Source: Endozoicomonas sp. ISHI1 (GTDB lineage Bacteria > Pseudomonadota > Gammaproteobacteria > Pseudomonadales > Endozoicomonadaceae). From it: a stretch of 64,000 nt of DNA. The stretch covers positions 21,264 to 85,263 of the forward strand of contig NZ_JAGRPU010000026.1 of the NCBI RefSeq assembly GCF_024606225.1, read 5' to 3'. A program made the position numbers and the translations under genes. Positions 27,651-36,035 of this stretch are shown one piece after another (the first letter of the stretch is position 1; each line of letters starts with the position of its first letter). The notes below the pieces were generated by a model. The model had not been told where the DNA came from. It saw nothing but the letters and a program-made list of their open reading frames with translations, and did not search any database.

Positions 27651-28564
27651 TTCTGCCGTGCCGCTGGCGTGACCGATATGCCCAGGAAGGCTTCTCCGGG
27701 ATTGAACAGGATCGAGCTCGCAGTGGCCGTAAAAAGCAGATTGATGCCGCTGAGATTGTGAGTCTGACCACAAACACCCTTCCGGAAAATGCCACTCACT
27801 GGAGCACCCGAACTATGGCTGCTGTTAGCGGTATCAGTGAAAGAAGTGTTCGCAGGATATGGCATGCATATGGCCTCAAGCCTCACCTGGAAAAGACATT
27901 CAAGGTGTCCCGAGACCCGAAATTTGTGGAGAAGCTTGAAGATATTGTCGGACTTTATCTGTCTCCTCCTGAACATGCGTTGGTGCTGTGCTGTGATGAA
28001 AAAAGTCAGGTTCAGGCGCTCGATCGAACACAGCCTGGTTTACCGTTGAAGAGAGGGCGTGCCGCAACAATGACTCATGATTATAAACGACATGGTACAA
28101 CCACTCTCTTTGCAGCGTTGAATGTGCTTGATGGTGCTGTCATCGGTCAGTGCCAGCAGCGTCATACTCATGTGGAATGGTTGAAGTTTCTTAAACAGAT
28201 AAATAGGGAAACGGCAAAAGACAAAGAGCTGCACCTGATTTGCGACAACTATGCGACTCACAAACACCCGAAGGTGCGAGAGTGGCTGGAAAAACATCCT
28301 CGTTTTCATATGCATTTTACGCCAACGTCAGCATCATGGTTAAACATGGTTGAGAGATTTTTTCGGGATCTCACGAGTCAGCGGTTACGCCGTGGTGTGT
28401 TTATCAGTGTGCCAGAGCTAGTCAGCGCGATTGATGAATATATTGAAAAACATAATCAAAATCCCAAGCCGTTTATCTGGACTGCTAAGGCAAATGACAT
28501 CTTAGAAAAAGTCGTACGGGCTAATCGCCGGTTAAGTTGCAAAAAGAACGACGCACTACATTAG
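27651..28564 (+). pseudogene. IS630-family transposase, 5-prime truncated
   Basis: About 303 residues with the DDE core of IS630/Tc1-type transposases: [19 protein letters not shown] (first Asp), [18 protein letters not shown] (second Asp) and [16 protein letters not shown] (Glu). The N-terminal helix-turn-helix is missing; homology begins at about [11 protein letters not shown], directly fused to the end of the ISAs1 remnant. An ATG overlapping that junction (27647) could start a truncated protein. The left inverted repeat is absent, so the copy cannot move by itself. Confidence 0.82.
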
Positions 28565-28595
28565 GTGGTATTGTCGGCGGTATTATGGTGAGTAG
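28563..28595 (+). pseudogene. 3-prime end remnant of another hepT-like gene
   Basis: The codons read RWYCRRYYGE and a stop, against RGYCRRYDGG and a stop at the end of the module 1 HEPN gene. The DNA shares GGTATTGTCGGCGGTAT and the following ATGGTG. It starts exactly where the IS630 transposase ends (a TA lies there), so the IS probably landed in a further hepT gene whose body is lost. The shared sequence is short, so this is tentative. Confidence 0.45.
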
Positions 28596-28597
28596 TG

Positions 28598-28662
28598 AAT
28601 AAGCAGAAGTGCGATTTAGCTGCATGAGTTTAGACGTCATCTGCCTTGAAAATGACCGCTAA
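28598..28662 (+). repeat. Degenerate IS end, related to the element at the right window edge
   Basis: Bases 28598-28627 read NKQKCDLAA and a stop. The C-terminus of the partial gene at 63906-64000 (minus strand) ends QQHCDLAA. The noncoding sequence after both stops also agrees (CATCT-CCTTGAAA and ACCGCT). It is therefore the 3-prime end of the same type of mobile element. Confidence 0.5.
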
Positions 28663-28695
28663 GATATGGTGTCATTTTCCGGGTTAAGGAAAATT

Positions 28696-29814
28696 ATGAA
28701 AGTTTTGATCGTTTTTGGTACACGTCCTGAAGCCATTAAAATGGCGCCTGTCGTCAAAGCATTATATTCACACCCCAAAATTGAAGCCCGAGTTTGTGTG
28801 ACAGCGCAACATCGGGAAATGCTTGACCAAGTATTGAAGTTATTTGAAATAGAACCAGATTATGATCTGAACATCATGCTGCCAGGTCAAACATTGACCG
28901 ATATAACCAGCAATATTCTAAAAGGTATGGAATCCGTTCTTCGCGAGTGTAAGCCAGATGCGATTTTGGTGCATGGTGATACTACAACAACTTTGGCAAC
29001 TTCACTGGCTGCATTTTATCAGCAAATACCCGTGGGGCATGTTGAAGCAGGCCTTAGGACTGGAGATTTGTATTCACCGTGGCCAGAAGAGGCGAACCGA
29101 AAAATTACTACAGCTATTGCTAAATGGCACTTTGCGCCCACGGAAAGTGCGAAAGCCAACTTGCTAGCCGAGAACGTTGCGAAAGAAAATGTCCTGATTA
29201 CTGGTAATACAGTCATTGATGCGCTGTTGGAAGTAAAAAATAAACTGGAAAATGATCATGAGCTTCAATCACGTTTCTCAGATCAGTTTGATTTTATTGC
29301 CAACAATTCCAGGATTATTCTGGTTACTGGTCATCGCCGGGAAAGTTTTGGTGATGGCTTCGAGCGCATTTGTGAAGCACTGGCAGTAATAGCCAAGCAG
29401 AAACCCAACGTACAGATCATTTACCCGGTACATTTGAATCCAAATGTCAGGGAACCCGTTAACCGGTTGTTGAGTGACATTGATAATATCCATTTGATCG
29501 AACCACTGGACTACTTGCCTTTTGTTTGGTTAATGAACCGTTCGGATATTATCCTGACCGATTCTGGTGGGATTCAGGAAGAGGCTCCGTCTCTTGGTAA
29601 GCCAGTGTTGGTAATGCGTGACACAACAGAGCGTCCAGAAGCGGTAACGGCAGGTACCGTCAAATTGGTTGGTACGGATTCTTCAAGAATTATTGATACC
29701 ATTACTACTTTGCTGAATGACAGCAAAATCTACGAAAAAATGAGCAAAGCCCAGAACCCATATGGGGATGGTAAAGCCAGCGACAGAATTATCGGTCATC
29801 TGATCAATTCATAA
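28696..29814 (+). CDS. wecB: UDP-N-acetylglucosamine 2-epimerase (non-hydrolysing)
   Basis: Interconverts UDP-GlcNAc and UDP-ManNAc for surface polysaccharide synthesis. Residues 1-20 read [20 protein letters not shown], the family start. HGDTTTT and [19 protein letters not shown] carry conserved catalytic residues, and [20 protein letters not shown] lines the UDP site. ATG 28696 with TAAGGA upstream; an in-frame ATG at 28666 would add a non-family leader. 372 residues, first gene of the polysaccharide block proper. Confidence 0.95.
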   Translation: MKVLIVFGTRPEAIKMAPVVKALYSHPKIEARVCVTAQHREMLDQVLKLFEIEPDYDLNIMLPGQTLTDITSNILKGMESVLRECKPDAILVHGDTTTTLATSLAAFYQQIPVGHVEAGLRTGDLYSPWPEEANRKITTAIAKWHFAPTESAKANLLAENVAKENVLITGNTVIDALLEVKNKLENDHELQSRFSDQFDFIANNSRIILVTGHRRESFGDGFERICEALAVIAKQKPNVQIIYPVHLNPNVREPVNRLLSDIDNIHLIEPLDYLPFVWLMNRSDIILTDSGGIQEEAPSLGKPVLVMRDTTERPEAVTAGTVKLVGTDSSRIIDTITTLLNDSKIYEKMSKAQNPYGDGKASDRIIGHLINS

Positions 29815-29834
29815 TTTTTATCTTCTTTTTTGCT

Positions 29835-29850
29835 GCCGTTATGCGGCTTT
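29835..29850 (+). terminator. Weak hairpin between wecB and wecC
   Basis: GCCG and CGGC separated by TTATG, followed by TTTT. The stem is only four base pairs; if it works, an anti-terminating RfaH complex would be expected to read through. Confidence 0.25.
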
Positions 29851-29901
29851 TCGTATGGGTTGGTTTAGGACAAAAATCACCCATTCCTGGATACAAAAAC
29901 A

Positions 29902-31155
29902 ATGCATGACTCAACATTTAAAACAGTTTCAGTAATAGGTCTTGGTTATATAGGCCTACCTACAGCGGCCATGTTTGCTTCCCGCAAGATGAACGTTATT
30001 GGGGTGGACGTGAACCAGCAGGCTGTTGACACCATCAATGATGGTAAAATCCATATTGTTGAGCCCGATCTGGACATGCTGGTGAGTGCTGCTGTTACTG
30101 CTGGTTATCTGCGGGCAACAATAACACCTGTACCTGCAGATGCTTTTTTGGTGGCAGTACCAACTCCTTTCAAAGAGGGGTACGAACCAGACCTTTCTTA
30201 TATTGAATCGGCAACCAAAGCCATTGCTCCGGTACTTAAAAAAGGCGATCTGGTTGTACTGGAATCCACCTCACCGGTGGGTGCCACAGAACAAATGGCG
30301 CAGTGGATTGCAGATGCCAGACCGGATCTGTTGGTACCGTTCAGTGAAAAAGAGAATGGTGACTTATATATTGCCCACTGCCCTGAACGAGTTCTGCCGG
30401 GCTATGTGGTAAAAGAACTGGTAGAGAACGACAGGGTCATCGGCGGTATTAACCGCGAAAGCTCCCAAAAAGCGGTTGAACTCTATAAAACCTTTGTAAT
30501 GGGTGAATGCATTATCACCAATGCTCGCACTGCAGAAATGGCAAAGCTCACCGAGAACGCATCCAGAGATGTATCCATCGCTTTTGCCAATGAACTGTCT
30601 GTGATCTGTGACGAGCTTGATGTCAATGTTTGGGAATTGATTGAACTGGCAAACCGTCATCCACGAGTGAACATACTACAACCAGGTCCTGGTGTAGGTG
30701 GTCACTGTATTGCTGTTGACCCTTGGTTTATTGTCAGCAAAACACCAGAAAAGGCCAGGCTGATTCGCCAGGCACGGGTAACAAATGACAGTAAGCCTGC
30801 ATGGGTAATTGAAAAAGTTAAACAGAAAGTGGAGCAACTTCTGGCAGACCATCCCAATAAAAAGCGGGAAGAGGTTACTGTTGCCTGCTTTGGTTTGGCG
30901 TTTAAGCCAGATATTGATGATTTACGGGAAAGCCCGGCACTGCAGATTACCCGAGAACTGTTTAATACCTTAGATTGTAAAGTAATTGTCGTTGAGCCGA
31001 ATGTAGAATCCCTGAAAGAAGATTTTGAGCTGGTGAATCTGGATACAGCATTTACCAAAGCGGATATATATGTACTGTTGGTTGATCATTATCAATTCAA
31101 GCGATTTAAACCTTCGGTTGGTTATACGGTTGATACTAGGGGTATCTGGGTTTAA
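29902..31155 (+). CDS. wecC: UDP-N-acetyl-D-mannosaminuronic acid dehydrogenase
   Basis: Oxidises UDP-ManNAc to UDP-ManNAcA with two NAD. The 417-residue product has the Rossmann motif VIGLGYIGLPTAAMFASRKM, the VAVPTPF segment, the substrate-domain GPGVGGHCIAVDPWF with the catalytic Cys, and FGLAFKPDIDDLRESPA in the C-terminal domain. It follows wecB, so the pair supplies UDP-ManNAcA from UDP-GlcNAc. Confidence 0.94.
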   Translation: MHDSTFKTVSVIGLGYIGLPTAAMFASRKMNVIGVDVNQQAVDTINDGKIHIVEPDLDMLVSAAVTAGYLRATITPVPADAFLVAVPTPFKEGYEPDLSYIESATKAIAPVLKKGDLVVLESTSPVGATEQMAQWIADARPDLLVPFSEKENGDLYIAHCPERVLPGYVVKELVENDRVIGGINRESSQKAVELYKTFVMGECIITNARTAEMAKLTENASRDVSIAFANELSVICDELDVNVWELIELANRHPRVNILQPGPGVGGHCIAVDPWFIVSKTPEKARLIRQARVTNDSKPAWVIEKVKQKVEQLLADHPNKKREEVTVACFGLAFKPDIDDLRESPALQITRELFNTLDCKVIVVEPNVESLKEDFELVNLDTAFTKADIYVLLVDHYQFKRFKPSVGYTVDTRGIWV

Positions 31156-31248
31156 TAAAATAATCGCGGCAAGCTTATGCGATGCACAATGAAAGACTTT
31201 ACCACGATTTTTCTATTATTAAATTAAGTATAAAATTAAGCTCAAAAA

Positions 31249-32469
31249 ATGATGACTGACAGGAAAAATTGGTTAATAAAATTTTATCTTATATGTATAA
31301 TTATACCTGTTTTTTATTTTCCAGGTGAGGGCGTATTCCAGGGTACTAGTCTCGATGGCTCATTTACTCTCCCCATCTCTCTTTATGTGCTATTTTTTGT
31401 TATCATATTTCGATTAAGATATATTAAAAGATTACTGTACAAAGACAGTCAATTGATTTTTATTTTTCTCATCTTCTCAACATTATCATTTCTTTTTGTT
31501 TCTATACTTAGTCAAAATGCAGACCCTAGTTTATATCTTATTTCTATAGTTCCGTTCATACTCTCATATTGTGTCGGATATGTTATAAGTGAACTTTATG
31601 TTAATAAAGAAATAGACCTAGCGGAATGTCTAAGATTGACCTGTGCTATATCTACATTCTTTTGCATACTACATATAGTAGCCTCCATAGAATCGTATGG
31701 TTTTTTAGAAGCATTTGCATTCAGGGGGGAAGACAGTATTTTTGGTTTTTTTTCGATTTATCAAAAACTAGTCTATTATCCGACCATTCTTAGTTGCATA
31801 TTTATAATCTCACTATTTCAAAAAAACAAAGTCTATTCAGCAATCATTCTTGTAGATATTTTAATCATAGGCTCAAGGGAATCGGTTTTAATATCAAGTA
31901 TTGGCCTATTGTCTTACATACAATATCTTTATAAAAGCGGTGAGTATTATAGAGCCCTGATTTACACTTGTGGTGCTGCTTTTGTTGTTATTGTTCTAGT
32001 TTTTTCCTCATCTTTTTGGCTTGGAATGCTGAGTGAATCCGTGCTAATAAATAAATTTATTAGCATTGCACATTCAGGTGATATTTCCGCTGGTAGATTG
32101 AGTGCTATCAATAAGGTTTTTAGCGAAACAGGGGAAGATTTAAATATTTTTTGGGGTACAGGCTATTCCATGATAGTAGGTGACTTTAGAACACCACATA
32201 ATCAGTTTCTTGAGGTGTTTTTAAGAGGAGGTCTAATAAGCACGGTTGTTTTTCTACTTGTTATAATTCACTCTGTAAGTAATGGCGTGAAGGCTGCTAT
32301 GCACTCCGACTATAAAGATGGAAGTACATATTCTCTTCTTATTGTAATGTGTGTAATTATTTTAATTTCATTCAATGTTAACACGCCACTAAGGGCACCA
32401 TTTTCTGGAATTTTATTTGGAACAATTCTTGGTTTTTTCTTTAATACTAAGTTAAGGAAAAATATTTGA
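31249..32469 (+). CDS. O-antigen polymerase (Wzy)-like membrane protein
   Basis: A 406-residue very hydrophobic protein with about ten predicted membrane helices and a larger loop around 250-310 (HSGDISAGRLSAINKVF, then GTGYSMIVGDFRTPHNQFLE). The loop pattern with Arg and HNxFLE is typical of Wzy polymerases and O-antigen ligases; the two cannot be told apart here. It is A+T-rich, with a codon choice unlike wecC. ATG 31249 is followed at once by a second ATG. Confidence 0.7.
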   Translation: MMTDRKNWLIKFYLICIIIPVFYFPGEGVFQGTSLDGSFTLPISLYVLFFVIIFRLRYIKRLLYKDSQLIFIFLIFSTLSFLFVSILSQNADPSLYLISIVPFILSYCVGYVISELYVNKEIDLAECLRLTCAISTFFCILHIVASIESYGFLEAFAFRGEDSIFGFFSIYQKLVYYPTILSCIFIISLFQKNKVYSAIILVDILIIGSRESVLISSIGLLSYIQYLYKSGEYYRALIYTCGAAFVVIVLVFSSSFWLGMLSESVLINKFISIAHSGDISAGRLSAINKVFSETGEDLNIFWGTGYSMIVGDFRTPHNQFLEVFLRGGLISTVVFLLVIIHSVSNGVKAAMHSDYKDGSTYSLLIVMCVIILISFNVNTPLRAPFSGILFGTILGFFFNTKLRKNI

Positions 32470-33602
32470 GCATTTTTGTTTTAAGACTGTTTCAACAAGG
32501 GTTACTATTTTTAAGCGTATTTTTAACACTGACGTTTGGAGGTGAAGAAGTATATGTGAGATTTAATGAAATAATATTTATTTTATCTTTACTTACCTGC
32601 GTTATTCAGCCAGTTCTTAATTCAATTTGGAGGGGAGTTTTACGATTAAGCAGCGTTTTAAATGTAACATTTATACTCCTTTTAGTTTTGTTGCCAATAG
32701 GCTTGATGCACAGCACGAGCACTTTTCTAATCTTAATTTATTTATCGTTCAGAATTCTAGAACGATTTTTTTATGTAGATTGTGCTATAAACCATGGAAT
32801 TTATCGCTCACAGAAGAACCTATCTTTAGTATATTTTTTTGAGTTACTTCTTCTTTTTTTTTCATGGCTACTGTCTAAAGATGATATTAATCTTACAGTA
32901 AGATTAATGGCTTCCATTTTAGCTTATAGTATTACACTGATGGCTGTTTTGATATTTAGTAAAAATCTATTACTTTATCATTTTAATGTAAGGTCTTTTT
33001 TACAAGAAGCGTCGAAATTAATCGATGAATCTATACGATCACTGGGTTCTTTTTTTTATTTCCTAATTTTTACTATTTTGGCGGGTATGGACAGGTTATA
33101 TATTCAAGATTTTGCAGATAATCAAAGCGTAGATTTCGTTACTTCTTACTTGTTTTATTTGTCTATATTTGTAGCTTTTTTTGGATTATGTACTTTTAAT
33201 TTTGATCAGATAAGAAAGATGATTCTAGATAAGAAGGAAGTTAAGTATAGAAACTTTATTCTTCCTGTATTTCTTGGCTTTCTCTCTATCGCTGCAGTCT
33301 TATGTTTTTTAAATGTCTTTTTCGTTGATTTTTTAAATATATTAAAAATTCCACAAATTAATCTAATTGAAATCCTATTTTTGTCGATATTTGTTTTTTC
33401 TATTTACGTAACAATGCTTGTTGCTACTTCGCTTATACAAGCAGGCAGTTTTTTTTTACCCATTGTCATTGGACTTTTTCTAGTCATAACGAAAGTAATA
33501 ATCAGTTTCCTGTATGAGCCTTGTCTGGCTAATATTATTACGTCTTTATTCGCAATAGTATTTGCTATTTTTCTATACAATAAGTCGATTATAACCACTT
33601 AA
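32466..33602 (+). CDS. Flippase-like polysaccharide membrane protein (Wzx type)
   Basis: A 378-residue hydrophobic protein with about ten predicted helices and few charged loops, in the size range of small Wzx flippases. It starts at TTG 32466, overlapping the stop of the polymerase gene, with AAGGA a suitable distance upstream. Assignment rests on position and topology; no diagnostic motif was seen. Strongly A+T-rich like its neighbours. Confidence 0.55.
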   Translation: MSIFVLRLFQQGLLFLSVFLTLTFGGEEVYVRFNEIIFILSLLTCVIQPVLNSIWRGVLRLSSVLNVTFILLLVLLPIGLMHSTSTFLILIYLSFRILERFFYVDCAINHGIYRSQKNLSLVYFFELLLLFFSWLLSKDDINLTVRLMASILAYSITLMAVLIFSKNLLLYHFNVRSFLQEASKLIDESIRSLGSFFYFLIFTILAGMDRLYIQDFADNQSVDFVTSYLFYLSIFVAFFGLCTFNFDQIRKMILDKKEVKYRNFILPVFLGFLSIAAVLCFLNVFFVDFLNILKIPQINLIEILFLSIFVFSIYVTMLVATSLIQAGSFFLPIVIGLFLVITKVIISFLYEPCLANIITSLFAIVFAIFLYNKSIITT

Positions 33603-33613
33603 GTATATTTATA

Positions 33614-34555
33614 ATGAAAGTTGTAATTTTTGGTAAGGTATCACCACCTATTGGTGGAGTAACAAAATCAGTTGAAAATTTAACTAATTCTCTAAAAGCT
33701 AAGAATATTAATATTGTTTTGTGTCAAGGCTTGGATTTTGTTGGCGTGATTAAAAAGGGTAGAGAAGCTTTTCTTCATGCAAATTGCTCTATCCAATGGA
33801 AGCGTTTTCTTTTAACGTTACTAGGGAAATTATTTTTTAAAAAAAACATATTTACTGTACATGGATCTGTTTATGAAGTAGAAGGATTTCGAAATTTATT
33901 TAATAGGCTATCTGTTTATTTCTCTGATGGCGTTATAGTTTGGAATAAGGGTGTGTATGATACCATAAAAAGTTTTTCTCCTAACAAGCCGATCTTGAAA
34001 TCACCTTGCATATACAGGGAAGGTTTCTGTTTTAACATCAATGATACGTCTTACTTCGATCGAAAGGATGGGTGTCAATATATCCTCTTATATGCCCATA
34101 CAAAAACAAAATTCAAACAGAATGATATTTATGGCGTTGAGTTTGTTTTAAAAAATTTACACTCATTTCCTGATAATGTTTATTTGGTTTTTCAGGATTT
34201 AAGCGGACAATACTTAAATGATGTCAAAACCATTTCTGATGTTGTAAAAGACAAAATTATTTATCTGAAAGGTGAGGTTGATTTTCCAAGCTTACTTTGC
34301 TCTATTGATCTGTATATAAGACCAACATCAATTGATGGGACTTCAATTGCAATACTGGAGTCTCAAGCACTTAATATTCGTGTCCTTGCTAGCGATGTAG
34401 TAGAAAGACCTAGAGGTGTCACTTTATACAGATTTATGGACGACCTTGATTTTATTAAAAAAATAAAAACATCCTTAAATGATCAGAAGCCACATTTAGG
34501 TAGGCAGGAAATTGATTCTATTGATAGCTATATAGGCTTCCTGAGTTCAATCTAG
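33614..34555 (+). CDS. Glycosyltransferase, GT-B fold
   Basis: A 313-residue protein. The N-terminus MKVVIFGKVSPPIGGVTKSV has the Gly-rich turn of GT4-type transferases. The C-terminal part carries DLYIRPTSIDGTSIAILESQ, the nucleotide-sugar binding pattern with the second Glu of the E-x7-E motif. Likely adds one sugar of the repeat unit on the cytoplasmic face. Donor and linkage are unknown. Lies in the A+T-rich block. Confidence 0.75.
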   Translation: MKVVIFGKVSPPIGGVTKSVENLTNSLKAKNINIVLCQGLDFVGVIKKGREAFLHANCSIQWKRFLLTLLGKLFFKKNIFTVHGSVYEVEGFRNLFNRLSVYFSDGVIVWNKGVYDTIKSFSPNKPILKSPCIYREGFCFNINDTSYFDRKDGCQYILLYAHTKTKFKQNDIYGVEFVLKNLHSFPDNVYLVFQDLSGQYLNDVKTISDVVKDKIIYLKGEVDFPSLLCSIDLYIRPTSIDGTSIAILESQALNIRVLASDVVERPRGVTLYRFMDDLDFIKKIKTSLNDQKPHLGRQEIDSIDSYIGFLSSI

Positions 34556-34645
34556 TACAAGATTAAAAAAACTTTGTGCAAATATCTTGTGGTGAACTAA
34601 CTCTTCAGGTTATTTATTAAGTAAATTTTTAATTAAATTTTATTC

Positions 34646-36031
34646 ATGAATATTAAAGAAATAATATATCAGAAGTCACCTGTTTGTCTGCAAAATCTAT
34701 TCTGTACAATGTACGGTTATATTGAAAGCAAAAAGAGATTTAACGATCAGTTCAGATTTTTTCTTTCTGATCTGATATGCAAAGAGTGGCTTGGAAAAAA
34801 TCAAATTGAATATTATAAAAAGCAAAAAATTACAAACCTTATTTTTTGGTCAGTGAAAACACCTTTCTATTCAAAATTCATTACTAAAGATTTGAGCAAG
34901 ATTGTTACTAATCCTTATGATGTGCTTTCAGAAATGCCTATTTTGACTAAGGAGACTGTTGTTAATAATTACGCTTCTTTGCATAATAAAACAACCACTC
35001 AAAACTACCTCATAAAAACAAGTGGGACTACAGGTAAAGCTCTGCGCATGATTAAAACATACAATGATACAGCCATGCAGTGGGGGGTATGGTTTCGACA
35101 CAGGCACAGATTTGGCGTGAGCTATAAGGACTTAAGTGTAAATTTTACAGGAAAGCTGGTTGTACCTAGTAAACAGGTTAAGCCTCCCTTCTGGCGATAC
35201 AATAAAGCCCAGAATCAATATCTCATTAATATGCAGCATATTAATGGAAAAAACATTGGTTGCATCGTTGAGTTTCTGAATACTATTTCACCTGTATTTT
35301 ATAGTGGTTATCCAAGCATTATCTCTGAAGTATCTAGGCTAGCGAATAGTTTTGGTCTTGCACTAAATGAAAGTTCAAAACCGAGAGTCATCTTTTGTGG
35401 TGCAGAAAACACCCTTGATTACCAAAAGGATGAAATGTCTATATTTACTGGTGCAATTATCACCGATCAGTATGGGCTAACGGAAGGCAACTGTAACCTA
35501 TCCAAGTGCTTACATGGCTATTACCATGAGGACTTTGAGTTTTGCCATGTGGAACTTATTGATGAAGTAACATTACCAGACGGTAGAAAGAGGGGGCGCC
35601 TAGTTGGTACAGGCTTTTATAACGAAGCCTTTCCATTGTTGCGTTATGACACGGGAGATATTGCTATTGCTATGCCTGATGACTTTAAATGCCCTTGCGG
35701 TAGGCATAGTAAGGTTTTTCATAGTATAGAAGGTCGAGTTGATGACTATGTGCTGACAGTTGATGGTAGAAAGGTAATGCGTTTTGACTATCTATTTAAA
35801 GATACCGGTGATATCGAAGAAGCTCAGGTTGTGCAAAACGAATTAAAGAAAATCGCCATTCGTATAAAACTACGCTCTGGAGAAAATATTGGTTCGTTAG
35901 AAAAAATACTGCGTCAAAGAGTCAAGGACATTATCTGCCCCCAACTTTTGGTTGATTTTTACTATGTTGATCAAATAGAAAAATCTTCAACCGGTAAATT
36001 CAAAGCTGTTGTTAACAATATCGAGCATTAA
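34646..36031 (+). CDS. CapK/PaaK-like adenylate-forming enzyme
   Basis: A 461-residue member of the ANL (phenylacetate-CoA ligase-like) superfamily often found in capsule and O-antigen loci as CapK. The ATP-loop motif is LIKTSGTTGKALRMIK at about 123-138; ITDQYGLTEGNC at about 273-284 carries the conserved Y-G-x-x-E; LRYDTGDIAI holds the conserved Asp; the final Lys lies in STGKFKAVV. It may activate an acid for acylation of a sugar or another decoration. Substrate unknown. Confidence 0.78.
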   Translation: MNIKEIIYQKSPVCLQNLFCTMYGYIESKKRFNDQFRFFLSDLICKEWLGKNQIEYYKKQKITNLIFWSVKTPFYSKFITKDLSKIVTNPYDVLSEMPILTKETVVNNYASLHNKTTTQNYLIKTSGTTGKALRMIKTYNDTAMQWGVWFRHRHRFGVSYKDLSVNFTGKLVVPSKQVKPPFWRYNKAQNQYLINMQHINGKNIGCIVEFLNTISPVFYSGYPSIISEVSRLANSFGLALNESSKPRVIFCGAENTLDYQKDEMSIFTGAIITDQYGLTEGNCNLSKCLHGYYHEDFEFCHVELIDEVTLPDGRKRGRLVGTGFYNEAFPLLRYDTGDIAIAMPDDFKCPCGRHSKVFHSIEGRVDDYVLTVDGRKVMRFDYLFKDTGDIEEAQVVQNELKKIAIRIKLRSGENIGSLEKILRQRVKDIICPQLLVDFYYVDQIEKSSTGKFKAVVNNIEH

Positions 36032-36035
36032 GATT

